From Kerstersia gyiorum (GTDB lineage: Bacteria > Pseudomonadota > Gammaproteobacteria > Burkholderiales > Burkholderiaceae_B): a stretch of DNA of 64,000 nt. The translations under genes and the position numbers were made by a program. How positions within the stretch are numbered: the stretch's first letter is position 1; the number at the start of each line of letters is the position of its first letter. Shown piece by piece: positions 1 to 8,074 of the stretch. The stretch is from assembly GCF_004216755.1 (NCBI RefSeq), contig NZ_SGWZ01000001.1, positions 744,001 through 808,000 of the forward strand. The letters are read 5' to 3'. A model generated the notes under the pieces. That model did no database searches, was not told where the DNA came from, and saw only the letters and a program-made list of their open reading frames with translations.

Positions 1-275
1 GGCAGCTCGAAGAGGCCTACCTGGCCGCTTTGGCCGCTTTGCCTGAAGAGATGGAAATGTCGCCGGAAACCCGGGCGCTGGCGCTGGAAACCCTGCTGCG
101 CCTGGACCAGATGCTCGACGGCCTGCCGACCAAGGTGCGCGAGGCATTCATGCTCGTGCACCTGCAAGGGGCCTCCTACCAAGACGTGGCGCAGGCGCTG
201 GGCGTGTCGACCAGCTCGGTCAAGCAATACCTGATGCGAGCCAACCAGCAGGCTTTCCTGGTCTTGCTGGGATGA
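1..275 (+). CDS. ECF sigma factor, FecI-like (3' part only)
   Basis: The gene enters from the left edge, so its start is outside the window. About 90 residues are visible in the frame beginning at base 3. They contain sigma region 4, with the run LDGLPTKVREAFMLVHLQG followed by a helix-turn-helix (YQDVAQALGVSTSSVKQYL), typical of FecI-type extracytoplasmic sigma factors for iron or heme uptake. The stop overlaps the ATG of the following fecR-like gene (ATGA), so the two are translationally coupled. In this family the sigma factor is released by signalling through FecR from an outer-membrane receptor. Here the receptor gene is only a remnant, so the cognate target may be lost or elsewhere. Family assignment is sure; the specific ligand is not. 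Confidence 0.85.
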   Translation, partial: QLEEAYLAALAALPEEMEMSPETRALALETLLRLDQMLDGLPTKVREAFMLVHLQGASYQDVAQALGVSTSSVKQYLMRANQQAFLVLLG

Positions 276-1249
276 GCGGCATGGTGTCTTCCTGGCTCAC
301 TGGTGTCGATGGCGGGCGCGAGGAAATTGCGCGTGCCGCCGCCTACTGGATGACTGAACTGATGGCCGACGATGTTTCCGCCGATACCCGGCGGCGCTGG
401 CGGCAATGGCTGGAGGCCGATCCGGCGCATCGTGAAGCCTGGGCGCGTTTCGAGAGCCTGGGGGTCGGCTTGCGCACCCTGAATCCGGCCGCGGCGCGCC
501 AGGGTTTGTCGACCCTGCGCGATGCCGGGCGCCGGCGGGCGTTCAAGCGTGCCGCTGTTGTGGCGGTCGGTGGCGCCAGCCTGGGTACGCTGATGCAGGT
601 TCATGGCTGGCAAAGCCTGGTGGCGGATTACAGCACCGGTGTTGGCGAACAGCGGGTGCTGACGTTGAGCGATGGCACCCGGCTGTTGCTCAATACCGAT
701 AGTGCTGTGGACGTTGATTTCACCGCCGGGCTGCGCCTGATCCGGCTGCGTCAGGGCGAAGTGCTGATAGAAACCGGCAAGGACACGCTGGACCGCCCCA
801 TGCGGGTGGAAACGGCGCAGGGTTGGGTAGCCCCGTTGGGCACGCGGTTCATCGTCAGGCAACGCGAGGCCGATACGGTGGTAAGCGTGTTCGAGCATCG
901 CGTCGTGTTGATGGCAGATGGCTGGTTGCGTTCCTATGTGCTGGAAGCCGGGCAGCGTGCCGTGATCCAGCCTGGCACCGGGCCGCAAGCCCGTCCGCTG
1001 AAGGACGAGGACGGTGCCTGGGCGCGCGGCGAGCTCGTGGCCGACAATGTTCGCCTGGCCGATTTCGTCGCTGAGCTGGGCCGCTACCGTCGCGGTTGGC
1101 TGCTGTGCGATCCGGCGGTCGCCGACCTGCGCCTGACCGGGCTCTTTCCCTATATGGATACGGAAAGGGTACTGACCGCCATTACCCAGGCGCTTCCCAT
1201 CCGGGTACAGCGCCGCAGCCGCTACTGGCTCAAGCTGGTGCCTGCCTGA
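272..1249 (+). CDS. FecR-family anti-sigma regulator
   Basis: 325 residues. The N-terminal DUF4880 segment lies at about residues 20-62 (AAYWMTELMADD, then WLEADPAHREAWARFE). A single membrane-spanning stretch is near residues 92-110, and a periplasmic FecR domain follows from about residue 118 (YSTGVGEQRVLTLSDGTRL, NTDSAVDVDF). The C-terminal part, with DLRLTGLFPYMDTERVLTAI, resembles the STN-like domain common in this family. The protein spans the inner membrane and relays a signal from a TonB-dependent receptor to the ECF sigma factor encoded just upstream, with which it overlaps by four bases. It is a paralogue of the FecR at 22961-23965. The reading frame looks intact although its receptor gene downstream is destroyed. 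Confidence 0.88.
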   Translation: MSGMVSSWLTGVDGGREEIARAAAYWMTELMADDVSADTRRRWRQWLEADPAHREAWARFESLGVGLRTLNPAAARQGLSTLRDAGRRRAFKRAAVVAVGGASLGTLMQVHGWQSLVADYSTGVGEQRVLTLSDGTRLLLNTDSAVDVDFTAGLRLIRLRQGEVLIETGKDTLDRPMRVETAQGWVAPLGTRFIVRQREADTVVSVFEHRVVLMADGWLRSYVLEAGQRAVIQPGTGPQARPLKDEDGAWARGELVADNVRLADFVAELGRYRRGWLLCDPAVADLRLTGLFPYMDTERVLTAITQALPIRVQRRSRYWLKLVPA

Positions 1250-1281
1250 TTCCTCGCGCCTGGCGTGAAGGGCCACTAGGG

Positions 1282-1460
1282 CGGGGTCCGGTGCTGATCG
1301 ACGGTTCGCGCCAGGAAACCACGGTATACCGGGCTACGCCGGCGTCTCGTCGCGCACCTATGTTGATCCCGACCTGATTGGTGGCGTGCGCATAGACAAG
1401 GGCTCTGACATGGCTGCGGGCGGTACGGGCGCGGTCGGCGGCCTGGTCGGCATGCGCCCG
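1282..1460 (+). pseudogene. TonB-dependent heme-type receptor remnant (plug-domain fragment)
   Basis: Immediately after the fecR stop, conceptual translation gives a piece of a TonB-receptor plug domain split over two frames. One frame reads GPVLIDGSRQETTVYR. From about base 1332 the reading continues in another frame as GYAGVSSRTYVDPDLIGG, then VRIDKGSDMAAGGTGAVGG. The intact receptor of this window has the matching pieces VMIDGARQNYQQSG and YIDPELLAGVDVSKG at 24099-26642. The signal peptide, STN domain, start of the plug and the whole barrel are missing, and a one-base frame change lies near 1326-1332. This is the decayed partner receptor of the sigma/FecR pair upstream. The edges are approximate because similarity fades on both sides. 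Confidence 0.75.
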
Positions 1461-1606
1461 CTCGGGCGGCAGTCGGCCCGCCTGGACTGTGGTCAGGTGG
1501 GTAGCCGTTGTCCTCGACAGGAAAAAAAAAGCCAGGGCAAGTCCTGCAAGCGTGAAAACAAAAAATGTTGTATTTGTGCAAATATGAAAAATATTCGACA
1601 CGGCGC

Positions 1607-1635
1607 TTGCATACGGATTTTAGTTCGTGCATAAT
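1607..1635 (+). promoter_or_regulatory. Candidate sigma-70 promoter for tRNA-Ala
   Basis: TTGCAT at 1607-1612 and CATAAT at 1630-1635 are separated by 17 bases. The region around them is AT-rich compared with the flanking genes, and tRNA-Ala starts about 90 bases downstream. Apart from this and the receptor scrap nothing else is seen between the fecR gene and the tRNA. Confidence 0.45.
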
Positions 1636-1722
1636 TCAATTCTTCGCTGCTGACACAGAGCAACCAACGAAAGAAACGACGCGAAAGCCGAGTGGAAACG
1701 TTGGTAGAATGTAGAGGCAAAT

Positions 1723-1798
<76 letters not shown>

Positions 1799-1826
1799 AA
1801 AAGCGAAGAGGTTCTTGAAAAAGAAC

Positions 1827-1856
1827 TTGCAGTAAATCGAAGAAATGCCATATAAT
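1827..1856 (+). promoter_or_regulatory. Sigma-70 promoter for tRNA-Glu/tRNA-Asp
   Basis: TTGCAG at 1827-1832 and a perfect TATAAT at 1851-1856 are separated by 18 bases. The site is 22 bases before tRNA-Glu and probably drives the tRNA-Glu and tRNA-Asp genes as one transcript. Confidence 0.65.
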
Positions 1857-1878
1857 CTTCGATCTGTTGTTTGGTCCT

Positions 1879-1954
1879 GTCCCCTTCGTCTAGAGGCCTA
1901 GGACATCACCCTTTCACGGTGAGTACAGGGGTTCGAATCCCCTAGGGGACGCCA
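1879..1954 (+). tRNA. tRNA-Glu (anticodon TTC)
   Basis: 76 nt with encoded CCA. The acceptor stem is GTCCCCT with AGGGGAC. The anticodon loop is CTTTCAC with TTC. The T-loop TTCGAAT is intact. Confidence 0.97.
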
Positions 1955-1975
1955 CTAATTTTGTGGTACCGCTGC

Positions 1976-2052
1976 GGAGCGGTAGTTCAGTTGGTTAGAA
2001 TACCGGCCTGTCACGCCGGGGGTCGCGGGTTCGAGCCCCGTCCGCTCCGCCA
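1976..2052 (+). tRNA. tRNA-Asp (anticodon GTC)
   Basis: 77 nt with encoded CCA. The acceptor stem is GGAGCGG with CCGCTCC. The anticodon arm is CCGGC-CTGTCAC-GCCGG, giving GTC. It ends 11 bases before a strong terminator, so it is the last gene of the tRNA transcript. Confidence 0.97.
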
Positions 2053-2063
2053 AAAGATTCCAG

Positions 2064-2093
2064 AAAAAAGCACCTTGAAAAAGGTGCTTTTTT
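2064..2093 (+). terminator. Rho-independent terminator after the tRNA cluster
   Basis: A 13-bp perfect stem (AAAAAAGCACCTT with its complement) closes a GAAA loop and ends in a run of six T. It separates the tRNA operon from the next gene, which begins 8 bases later. Confidence 0.9.
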
Positions 2094-2100
2094 CGTTCTG

Positions 2101-3252
2101 ATGCTCGTAATTCCCCATATTTCCATGGCGCAGCAGCAACGGATTCATAATCTGTCAGGTCGTCTGGCGATGGTGCTGGGTTTTTCGCTGGGTGGTTTTA
2201 TTTTTCCGTGGCTGTTGCTGATTGCCGCGTTGATTGCCTGGTCTTTGATTGCAGACTGGCGCAGGCCTGCGCCGGATCCCGAATCCATCGCGCCCTTATT
2301 CAGGGCAACCGCGCAGACGCCGGGTTGGCAGAAAATATTCCTGGATCTGTGTGAGTCTCCTGCCGAAGAGGCATTCCTGAAAGCCATGATACTGGCGCAT
2401 CACCTGCAGCCGCAGAATGGCCAGTTGCATGGCAAGGCGTTGACATTGGCGCTGCAAGTCAAAATGCCGCCTTACCGGGTGGATTTTCTTGTCAATGATC
2501 GCTTGGTCGTGGAGATCGACGGAGAGACTTATCATTCTTCGCCTGAGGCGATGGCAAGAGACCGCCAGCGGGACGAGTATCTGCGTACCCAGGGCTACAT
2601 TACCTTGCGGATTCCTGCCAGGCTTGTATTCGACAGGCCCGAACAGGCGGTGGAACAGGTCAATGCAGCCTTGGCTGCCATGCCTGTGTCGTCTTCCTCT
2701 GCGTCGGTGGATACCCAATGGGGGCAGGCCTCTGCGCAGCTGGCCTCTGGATTCAAGACCATAGCAATGAAGTTTGGCGACGCGCTGGAGATGCTGGATG
2801 CAGCAAAGGAGCAGCAGCGTGTCGCGGATGTTCTGCGTGGTCCCCGGGATATCTTCGACGAGGAATGCGTGGTGATCGAGAAGGCCTTCGAACTGGCACA
2901 AGTGCGTCAGGAGATTGAGAGTTGGATTGGACAGAAAGAAGGGCGCAGGGAGCAGTTCCAGACGAATCTGGACAATCTGAGGGCTCAGATCGTCGCGTTA
3001 CGCGAGCGGCGTGGCGAGTCTGATCGTACGGTGACGTTCACACCTATTGCGCCGTTCAGGGCGCCAGCGTCCGGCGCATCGCCGCAATTCAACTTGGCGG
3101 TGGAGGAAGCGTTCCGGCATTTGGCTGCTCGTCGTGCAGAATATTTCGAGCAGGTTAGGTTGCGCCTTCAGGGAAATGAGCGGATGCGAGACGCCGTGCG
3201 CCAGGCCTTGCTCGAATTCAATGCTGAAGGTTGCTGGCGGCTCATTGCCTGA
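2101..3252 (+). CDS. Membrane-anchored DUF559/Vsr-like nuclease-domain protein
   Basis: 383 residues. A hydrophobic segment at about residues 24-50 predicts one transmembrane helix. Residues about 90-190 match the DUF559 fold of the PD-(D/E)XK superfamily: ESPAEEAFLKAMI, PYRVDFLVNDRLVVEIDG, then HSSPEAMARDRQRDEYLRTQ and GYITLRIP. The probable metal-binding residues are the Asp of RVDFLV and the Glu/Asp of VVEIDG. The C-terminal half is charged and helical, likely coiled coil. No ribosome-binding site is evident before the ATG at 2101; an in-frame ATG at 2125 is an alternative start. By eye the base composition is lower in GC than the neighbours and the gene sits just behind a tRNA cluster, which suggests acquisition. 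The substrate and role are unknown. Confidence 0.7.
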   Translation: MLVIPHISMAQQQRIHNLSGRLAMVLGFSLGGFIFPWLLLIAALIAWSLIADWRRPAPDPESIAPLFRATAQTPGWQKIFLDLCESPAEEAFLKAMILAHHLQPQNGQLHGKALTLALQVKMPPYRVDFLVNDRLVVEIDGETYHSSPEAMARDRQRDEYLRTQGYITLRIPARLVFDRPEQAVEQVNAALAAMPVSSSSASVDTQWGQASAQLASGFKTIAMKFGDALEMLDAAKEQQRVADVLRGPRDIFDEECVVIEKAFELAQVRQEIESWIGQKEGRREQFQTNLDNLRAQIVALRERRGESDRTVTFTPIAPFRAPASGASPQFNLAVEEAFRHLAARRAEYFEQVRLRLQGNERMRDAVRQALLEFNAEGCWRLIA

Positions 3253-3421
3253 GTGTGTGTTCAGTTGTCTGTGACCGGCTAAGGTGCCTGGGCATCGCGC
3301 CGGCTGACTATCGGCATCATGGCAAGCCGCTCCGGGGGATGTTGTTTCCCTCACCGCGCAGGTATTCTGTGCATCATCCCTGTCTGCACCCGCTGGCAGG
3401 GCGGACGGACGCAAGGAAATC

Positions 3422-4243
3422 ATGCACTTTCATCCCGGCATCAGCCTGTCTGCCAGATTGGCGGGCCTGTTCCTGGCCATGGCCATTGTCAATCCTGCCA
3501 CAGCGCAGCAAGGGCAATACCTGGTCAAGACGGATGAAGCGACCCGCGCCCGGGTGAAGGCGATTATTGCCATGCCTGCGCTGTCCGAACCTGGCTTGGA
3601 CCATGGCGCAAGGCTGGCCCAGGTGTCCTCCCTGTTTCTGGGTGTTCCATACCGGGCCAATACGCTGGTGGGATCGCGTGATACCAATGAAATGCTGGTT
3701 GCGGATTTCAACCGGGTCGATTGCTTTACGTTCATTGATTACGTTGAGGCCCTGAGCCGCGCCACGGACGGCAATGACTTCCTGACCCGGCTGGCTGCTG
3801 TCCGCTACGCGGATGGCAATGTTGATTTCCGGCATCGCCGCCACTTTTTCTCCGACTGGGCGGCCGTCGAACCGAGGAATGCCACGGACGTCACGCGTGA
3901 GGTCGGTGGCATCTATGTTTCGGTGGACAAGGTGTTGAACCGCAAGGCCGACGGCACGGAGTATCTGCCCGGCCTGGGCGAGACGCCGCGCACGATAGAT
4001 TACATTCCGGCGTTTGCCATTGACGAACAGGTGCTGGCCAAGCTGCAGACTGGCGATTATGTCGGTGCCTATACCCCGCTCGATGGCCTGGATGTGACGC
4101 ATGTGGGCATCGTGGTCAAGGCCGCCGGCCAGGTCTGGTTCCGCAACGCTTCGTCCGTGCAGGCCAATATGAAAGTGGTCGATGTGCCCCTGCGGGACTA
4201 TATGGCGGCCAAAACCGGCATGGTGGTTCTGCGCGCGCCCTGA
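3422..4243 (+). CDS. DUF1460 (NlpC/P60-like) secreted protein
   Basis: 273 residues. The N-terminus (SARLAGLFLAMAIVNPATAQ) is a Sec signal peptide with probable cleavage after ATAQ. The mature part has the DUF1460 signature: FLGVPYRANTLVGS, then VDCFTFIDYVEAL with a candidate catalytic Cys, and DVTHVGIVVK with a candidate catalytic His. That arrangement is shared with NlpC/P60-type cysteine amidases, so a periplasmic amidase acting on peptidoglycan or another envelope substrate is plausible but not proven. An AAGGA ribosome-binding site precedes the ATG. The gene stands alone, with gaps of about 170 and 250 bases on either side. Confidence 0.75.
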   Translation: MHFHPGISLSARLAGLFLAMAIVNPATAQQGQYLVKTDEATRARVKAIIAMPALSEPGLDHGARLAQVSSLFLGVPYRANTLVGSRDTNEMLVADFNRVDCFTFIDYVEALSRATDGNDFLTRLAAVRYADGNVDFRHRRHFFSDWAAVEPRNATDVTREVGGIYVSVDKVLNRKADGTEYLPGLGETPRTIDYIPAFAIDEQVLAKLQTGDYVGAYTPLDGLDVTHVGIVVKAAGQVWFRNASSVQANMKVVDVPLRDYMAAKTGMVVLRAP

Positions 4244-4276
4244 GTTTTATGAGTGGGGGGCTTATGGCGGTCACAG

Positions 4277-4294
4277 GTGGTCCATATGGACCAC
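4277..4294. repeat. 18-bp perfect palindrome, candidate operator
   Basis: GTGGTCCATATGGACCAC is a perfect inverted repeat lying between the DUF1460 gene and the B3/B4-domain gene, about 200 bases before the latter. It lacks a T-run, so it is not a terminator. The rest of this 250-base gap shows nothing recognisable. It may bind a dimeric regulator; which one is unknown. Confidence 0.4.
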
Positions 4295-4493
4295 AGCAGG
4301 CAACGAACGGCATGAACTCGCGCTTATGTGGAGCGCAGCACCGGGCTAATTGATATAGCCTCTTCAATGTATTCATTATCCGTATAGTTGGCATTCAGTA
4401 TCTGCATGATATGGCATCCGGCGTCAGTGTATAGTCCTTGCGAATCCAGCCGCGCCTGGCTGGGCCTGTGCATCTGCTCCGTATCGAGACCGC

Positions 4494-5216
4494 ATGTCGA
4501 CGAATTTCTCCTATACCATTCATCCCGAAATCTTCCAGGACTATCCGGAATACCGGCGGGGCGTGGTCGTATTCACGGACCTGGACAATTCGCAGCCCGA
4601 CGCCGGATTGACGGCCTTGCTGCGTGCCAGCGAAGCGGCATTGCGCGAGCGCATCACCGGTAATCCGGCCGAGTATCCGCAGATCGCCGCCTGGCGGGAT
4701 GCCTATCGCCGGTTTGGCGCCAAGCCCTCCGAACATCGCAGCGCCATCGAAGCGCTGAGCCGCCGCGTGCTCAAGCCGGATACCTTGCCGGATATCAATC
4801 CGTTGGTGGATATCGGCAACTTGCTGTCTTTGCGTTATGTGCTGCCGGCCGGGGTGCATCCCATCGGAGCGCAATCGCAGGAGATCTGCCTGCGCAAGGC
4901 TGCGGAGGCTGACGGTTTTCTGGCCGACCCCGGCAAGGCGCCTGAAAGCATCGCCGCCGGCGAAATCGTGCTGGCTGCCGGCCAGCGCGTGCTGACGCGG
5001 CGCTGGACCTGGCGCCAGGCTGCCGATACGCGGACGCTGGCAGATACCTCATGCGTGTTTTTCGATATCGACGGTTTGCCGCCGACCAGCCGAGCTGACG
5101 TCGAAAGTGCCGTGGCGGATGTCGTGGCCCTGGTCGGCCGTTATTGTGGCGGACGTTGCGTGGGGCAAGCCGTGCTGGATGCAGCACAGCCCGCCATGCA
5201 GATAGCGCTGGACTGA
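4494..5216 (+). CDS. B3/B4 tRNA-editing-type domain protein
   Basis: 240 residues. The sequence matches stand-alone proteins with the B3/B4 domain of phenylalanyl-tRNA synthetase beta chain: WRDAYRRFGAKPSEHRSAIE, INPLVDIGNLLSLRYVLPAG, and TRRWTWRQAADTRTLADTSC. In the synthetase this domain edits mischarged tRNA. For free-standing copies the substrate (a mischarged tRNA or an amino-acid analogue) is not established. The gene ends 10 bases before a LysR-type regulator in the same direction, which is itself followed by a ThDP enzyme, so the three may form one unit. The start ATG follows no strong ribosome-binding site, so the exact N-terminus is slightly uncertain. Confidence 0.75.
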   Translation: MSTNFSYTIHPEIFQDYPEYRRGVVVFTDLDNSQPDAGLTALLRASEAALRERITGNPAEYPQIAAWRDAYRRFGAKPSEHRSAIEALSRRVLKPDTLPDINPLVDIGNLLSLRYVLPAGVHPIGAQSQEICLRKAAEADGFLADPGKAPESIAAGEIVLAAGQRVLTRRWTWRQAADTRTLADTSCVFFDIDGLPPTSRADVESAVADVVALVGRYCGGRCVGQAVLDAAQPAMQIALD

Positions 5217-5226
5217 GCGCGCGGCC

Positions 5227-6180
5227 ATGAATCTGGCCTTCAATCACCTGAGCGTGTCTCAGTTGATGGCGTTGGCGGCCATACTAGAAGTGCGTAACCT
5301 GAGTCGGGCAGCAAGGCTGCTGGGCACGAGCCAGCCTGCCCTGAGCCGCCACCTGGCGCAGTTCCGCGAGGCCTTGGGCGACCCATTGATGGTTCGGCGC
5401 GGGCGCGAGTATGTACTGACTGAACGCGGGCAGGCCTTGCTGGACCCGCTGCGTGACGTCCTGGCCGGACTGGAGCGCCTGAGCTCTCCTGCCGAGTTTT
5501 CCCCTGCGCGCTGCGAGCGGCGTTTTTGCCTGGCAGGTTCCGATTATGTCGCGCAATACATCCTGCCCGGCTTGCTGCATGACCTGGCCTTGCAGGCGCC
5601 CGGCGTCAGCGTGGAGTTCCGCATCTGGCAGGCCGACCGCTATGACTGGCTTGAGGACGGCAAAGTCGATCTGGTGACGACCATGCTGGAAGACACGCCG
5701 GCCGATTATCACGGCCGGGTGCTGGGCGAGGATACTCCGGTTTGCTGCATGCGCAAGGGCCATGCGTTGGCCCGGCAGGCGCGGATATCCCAGGCGCAGT
5801 ACCTTTCCTGGCCGCATGCCACGATCAGCATGGGGGGCGACAAGGACAGTTTCATCGACGCGCACCTGCGCCGCCAGCACCTGCGGCGCGACCTGAAACT
5901 GGCGGTGCCGTTCTACAGCGCCGCGCTCAGCGTCATTCAGCAAAGCGATATGTTGCTGACGCTGCCCGAACACATTGCCCGCCAATGGGCGCAGCAGGCG
6001 GATGTCTGTGCCCGGCCCCTGTCTTTCATCGAACACCGTTTCCGCTACTGGGTGGTCTGGCACAGTCGCATCCAGAGTTCACCCGAGCAGCAGTGGTTCC
6101 GGCAATTCGTGTTCGATCATTGCCGCAGTTCGCGTTTCCTCAGCCCTGGCGATGCCTGGCCGCCGAACCATACTGCCTGA
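5227..6180 (+). CDS. LysR-family transcriptional regulator
   Basis: 317 residues. An N-terminal winged HTH occupies about residues 10-70 (LMALAAILEVRNLSRAARLL, TSQPALSRHLAQFREALG, VLTERGQALLDPL). The LysR substrate-binding domain follows to about residue 300. It lies between the B3/B4 protein and the ThDP enzyme, all on the plus strand, rather than divergent from its target as is usual for LysR genes. Control of the downstream ThDP enzyme gene is a reasonable guess from position only. The effector is unknown. Confidence 0.88.
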   Translation: MNLAFNHLSVSQLMALAAILEVRNLSRAARLLGTSQPALSRHLAQFREALGDPLMVRRGREYVLTERGQALLDPLRDVLAGLERLSSPAEFSPARCERRFCLAGSDYVAQYILPGLLHDLALQAPGVSVEFRIWQADRYDWLEDGKVDLVTTMLEDTPADYHGRVLGEDTPVCCMRKGHALARQARISQAQYLSWPHATISMGGDKDSFIDAHLRRQHLRRDLKLAVPFYSAALSVIQQSDMLLTLPEHIARQWAQQADVCARPLSFIEHRFRYWVVWHSRIQSSPEQQWFRQFVFDHCRSSRFLSPGDAWPPNHTA

Positions 6181-6272
6181 ATATTTTTCCCGCAGCCGGG
6201 GTATGCCTGGCTGCGGCATCCATCCCGGAATTCACCGAAAAGACCACCGTAATTGGCCAGGAGGCAAATGAC

Positions 6273-7928
6273 ATGCAAAAAGACCCGAACACCGCGTACC
6301 CCATGACAGGGGGGGATGCCCTGGTGCATAGCCTGCAAACCCATGGCGTCGATACCGTATTCGCGCTGCCCGGTGCGCAGATTTATGGCTTTACGGACGC
6401 GTTGGCGCGCAACCAGGACAGCGTGCGCACCATCGGAGCGCGTCATGAACAGACCAGCGCCTACATGGCCTTCGGTTATGCGCGCTCCAGTGGTAAGCCG
6501 GGGGTTTTCGCAGTCGTGCCCGGCCCCGGAATTCTCAACGCCAGCGCGGCGATGCTGACGGCACATGGCTGCAATGCGCCGGTGTTGGCCATCACGGGTG
6601 ACGTCATGAGCGGCTTCAAGGACCGTGGCCGGGGGCAGCTGCACGAACTGCCCCGGCAGCTGGAAATCCTGCGCGACCTGGGCAAGTGGGCCGCTCATAT
6701 CGAGCAACCCGCCGATACGCCCTGGCAGGTCGCGCGTGCCTTTCAGGAAATGCAGTCGGGGCGGCCTGGCGTAGTGTCGCTGCAGGCTTCATGGGATTTC
6801 TTTACCCAGCCAGGGCGGGTGCGTACCCAGGCGCCGTTGCCGCTGCAGCCCAAGCCGCCGGTGGACACCGATGCCATTGCACGTGCGGCAAAGCTGCTGG
6901 GCCAGGCCAAGGCCCCCATGATTTTCGTCGGGTCTGGCGCGCTGGAAGCCAGCGCCGAAGTGCGCGAGCTGGCGGAAACGCTGGGCGCGCCCGTCGTGAG
7001 TTTCCGTGGCGGCCGTGGCGTGGTGGGGGACGATCATCCGCTGGGTTTCACAGTGGCTTCCGGTGCTCGGCTCTGGCCGCAGACAGACGTGGCCGTTGTG
7101 ATCGGCTCGCGCTTCGAGCTGTTCGATATCCGCTGGCGTCACCGCCCGGCAGGCCTGAAGCTGATCCGCATCGACATAGATCCGGCGGAAGTGCGGCGCA
7201 TCAGCGCGGATGTCAGCGTGCTGGCCGATGCCGCCGAAGGGGCGGCGGCGTTGGCGGCTGAAGTGAAGCGCACCGGCACGCCGCCGCGCCGCGATGCCGA
7301 GCTGGCCGCCGCGAAGGCGGCGGCGGAACAGGATATCCAGTGCATCCAGCCGCAGCTGGATTACCTGCGCGTGATCCGCGATGTGCTGCCGCGCGACGGT
7401 TTCTTTGTCGAGGAAATTTCACAGGTCGGTTTTACGTCCATTTTCGGCTTTCCGGTCTATGAACCGCGTACCCTGGTGACATCTGGCCAGCAGGGCACGC
7501 TGGGCTTTGGTTTCCCGACGGCGCTGGGCGTGAAGGTGGCCAATCCGGGCAAGGCGGTGGTCTCCATCTGCGGGGATGGTGGTTTCATGTTCGCGGCCCA
7601 GGAACTGGCGACCGCCGTGCAGTACGGCATCAATGTCGTGACGATCGTGTTCAACAACAGTGCATTCGGTAATGTCTACCGTGACCAGCAGGAAGCTTTT
7701 GGCGGCCGTTTGCTGGGTTCGGAACTGGTGAACCCGGACTTCATGAAGTTCGCCGAATCGTTCGGCGTGCAGGCGCACCGGGTGCATGCGCCCGACGCCT
7801 TGCGTGGCGTGCTGGAACATGCATTTGCCGCTGAACGGCCGGTCCTCATTGAAGTGGTGGTGCCGCGTGGCAGTGATGCCAGCCCATGGAAATTCCTGCA
7901 CCCGGACTTTTCCAAGGCAGCCATATAA
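6273..7928 (+). CDS. Thiamine-diphosphate-dependent enzyme, acetolactate synthase-like
   Basis: 551 residues from the ATG at 6273, chosen because AGGAGG lies 8 bases before it; the frame remains open upstream only as an overlap with the LysR gene. The three domains of the IlvB/benzoylformate-decarboxylase superfamily are present. The PYR domain has the catalytic Glu in GARHEQTSAYMAFGYARSS. A central domain follows. The PP domain carries the ThDP/Mg motif GDGGFMFAAQELA, ending in VTIVFNN. Such enzymes decarboxylate or ligate 2-oxo acids; substrate specificity cannot be read here. It is a single large subunit with no small regulatory subunit beside it, which argues against housekeeping acetolactate synthase. 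The cytosol is the likely location. Confidence 0.8.
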   Translation: MQKDPNTAYPMTGGDALVHSLQTHGVDTVFALPGAQIYGFTDALARNQDSVRTIGARHEQTSAYMAFGYARSSGKPGVFAVVPGPGILNASAAMLTAHGCNAPVLAITGDVMSGFKDRGRGQLHELPRQLEILRDLGKWAAHIEQPADTPWQVARAFQEMQSGRPGVVSLQASWDFFTQPGRVRTQAPLPLQPKPPVDTDAIARAAKLLGQAKAPMIFVGSGALEASAEVRELAETLGAPVVSFRGGRGVVGDDHPLGFTVASGARLWPQTDVAVVIGSRFELFDIRWRHRPAGLKLIRIDIDPAEVRRISADVSVLADAAEGAAALAAEVKRTGTPPRRDAELAAAKAAAEQDIQCIQPQLDYLRVIRDVLPRDGFFVEEISQVGFTSIFGFPVYEPRTLVTSGQQGTLGFGFPTALGVKVANPGKAVVSICGDGGFMFAAQELATAVQYGINVVTIVFNNSAFGNVYRDQQEAFGGRLLGSELVNPDFMKFAESFGVQAHRVHAPDALRGVLEHAFAAERPVLIEVVVPRGSDASPWKFLHPDFSKAAI

Positions 7929-7986
7929 AGCCATAGGCGGATTCTGGTTGTGCGGTGCGCTATCGCCGGCGGGCCGCTCAATGTAC

Positions 7987-8026
7987 AAAGCCCTGCCAGC
8001 ACAAGCTGGCAGGGCTTTGTTTTTTG
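7987..8026 (+). terminator. Rho-independent terminator after the ThDP enzyme gene
   Basis: A 14-bp perfect stem, AAAGCCCTGCCAGC with its complement around an ACAA loop, is followed by GTTTTTTG on the plus strand. It lies between the ThDP gene and the convergent lipoprotein gene. Confidence 0.88.
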
Positions 8027-8074
8027 CTTGTAGCCCCCGTCACGGTGTAGGCAACGGAGGCTGCAAGTCTGGCC

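Noticed and set aside
176..1276. 366-codon antisense frame over fecR
   Set aside because: The sense product has DUF4880 and FecR motifs; the antisense product has none.
5742..6272. Upstream part of the ThDP enzyme frame
   Set aside because: It overlaps the LysR gene and shows no family similarity. The start at 6273 has a strong ribosome-binding site.
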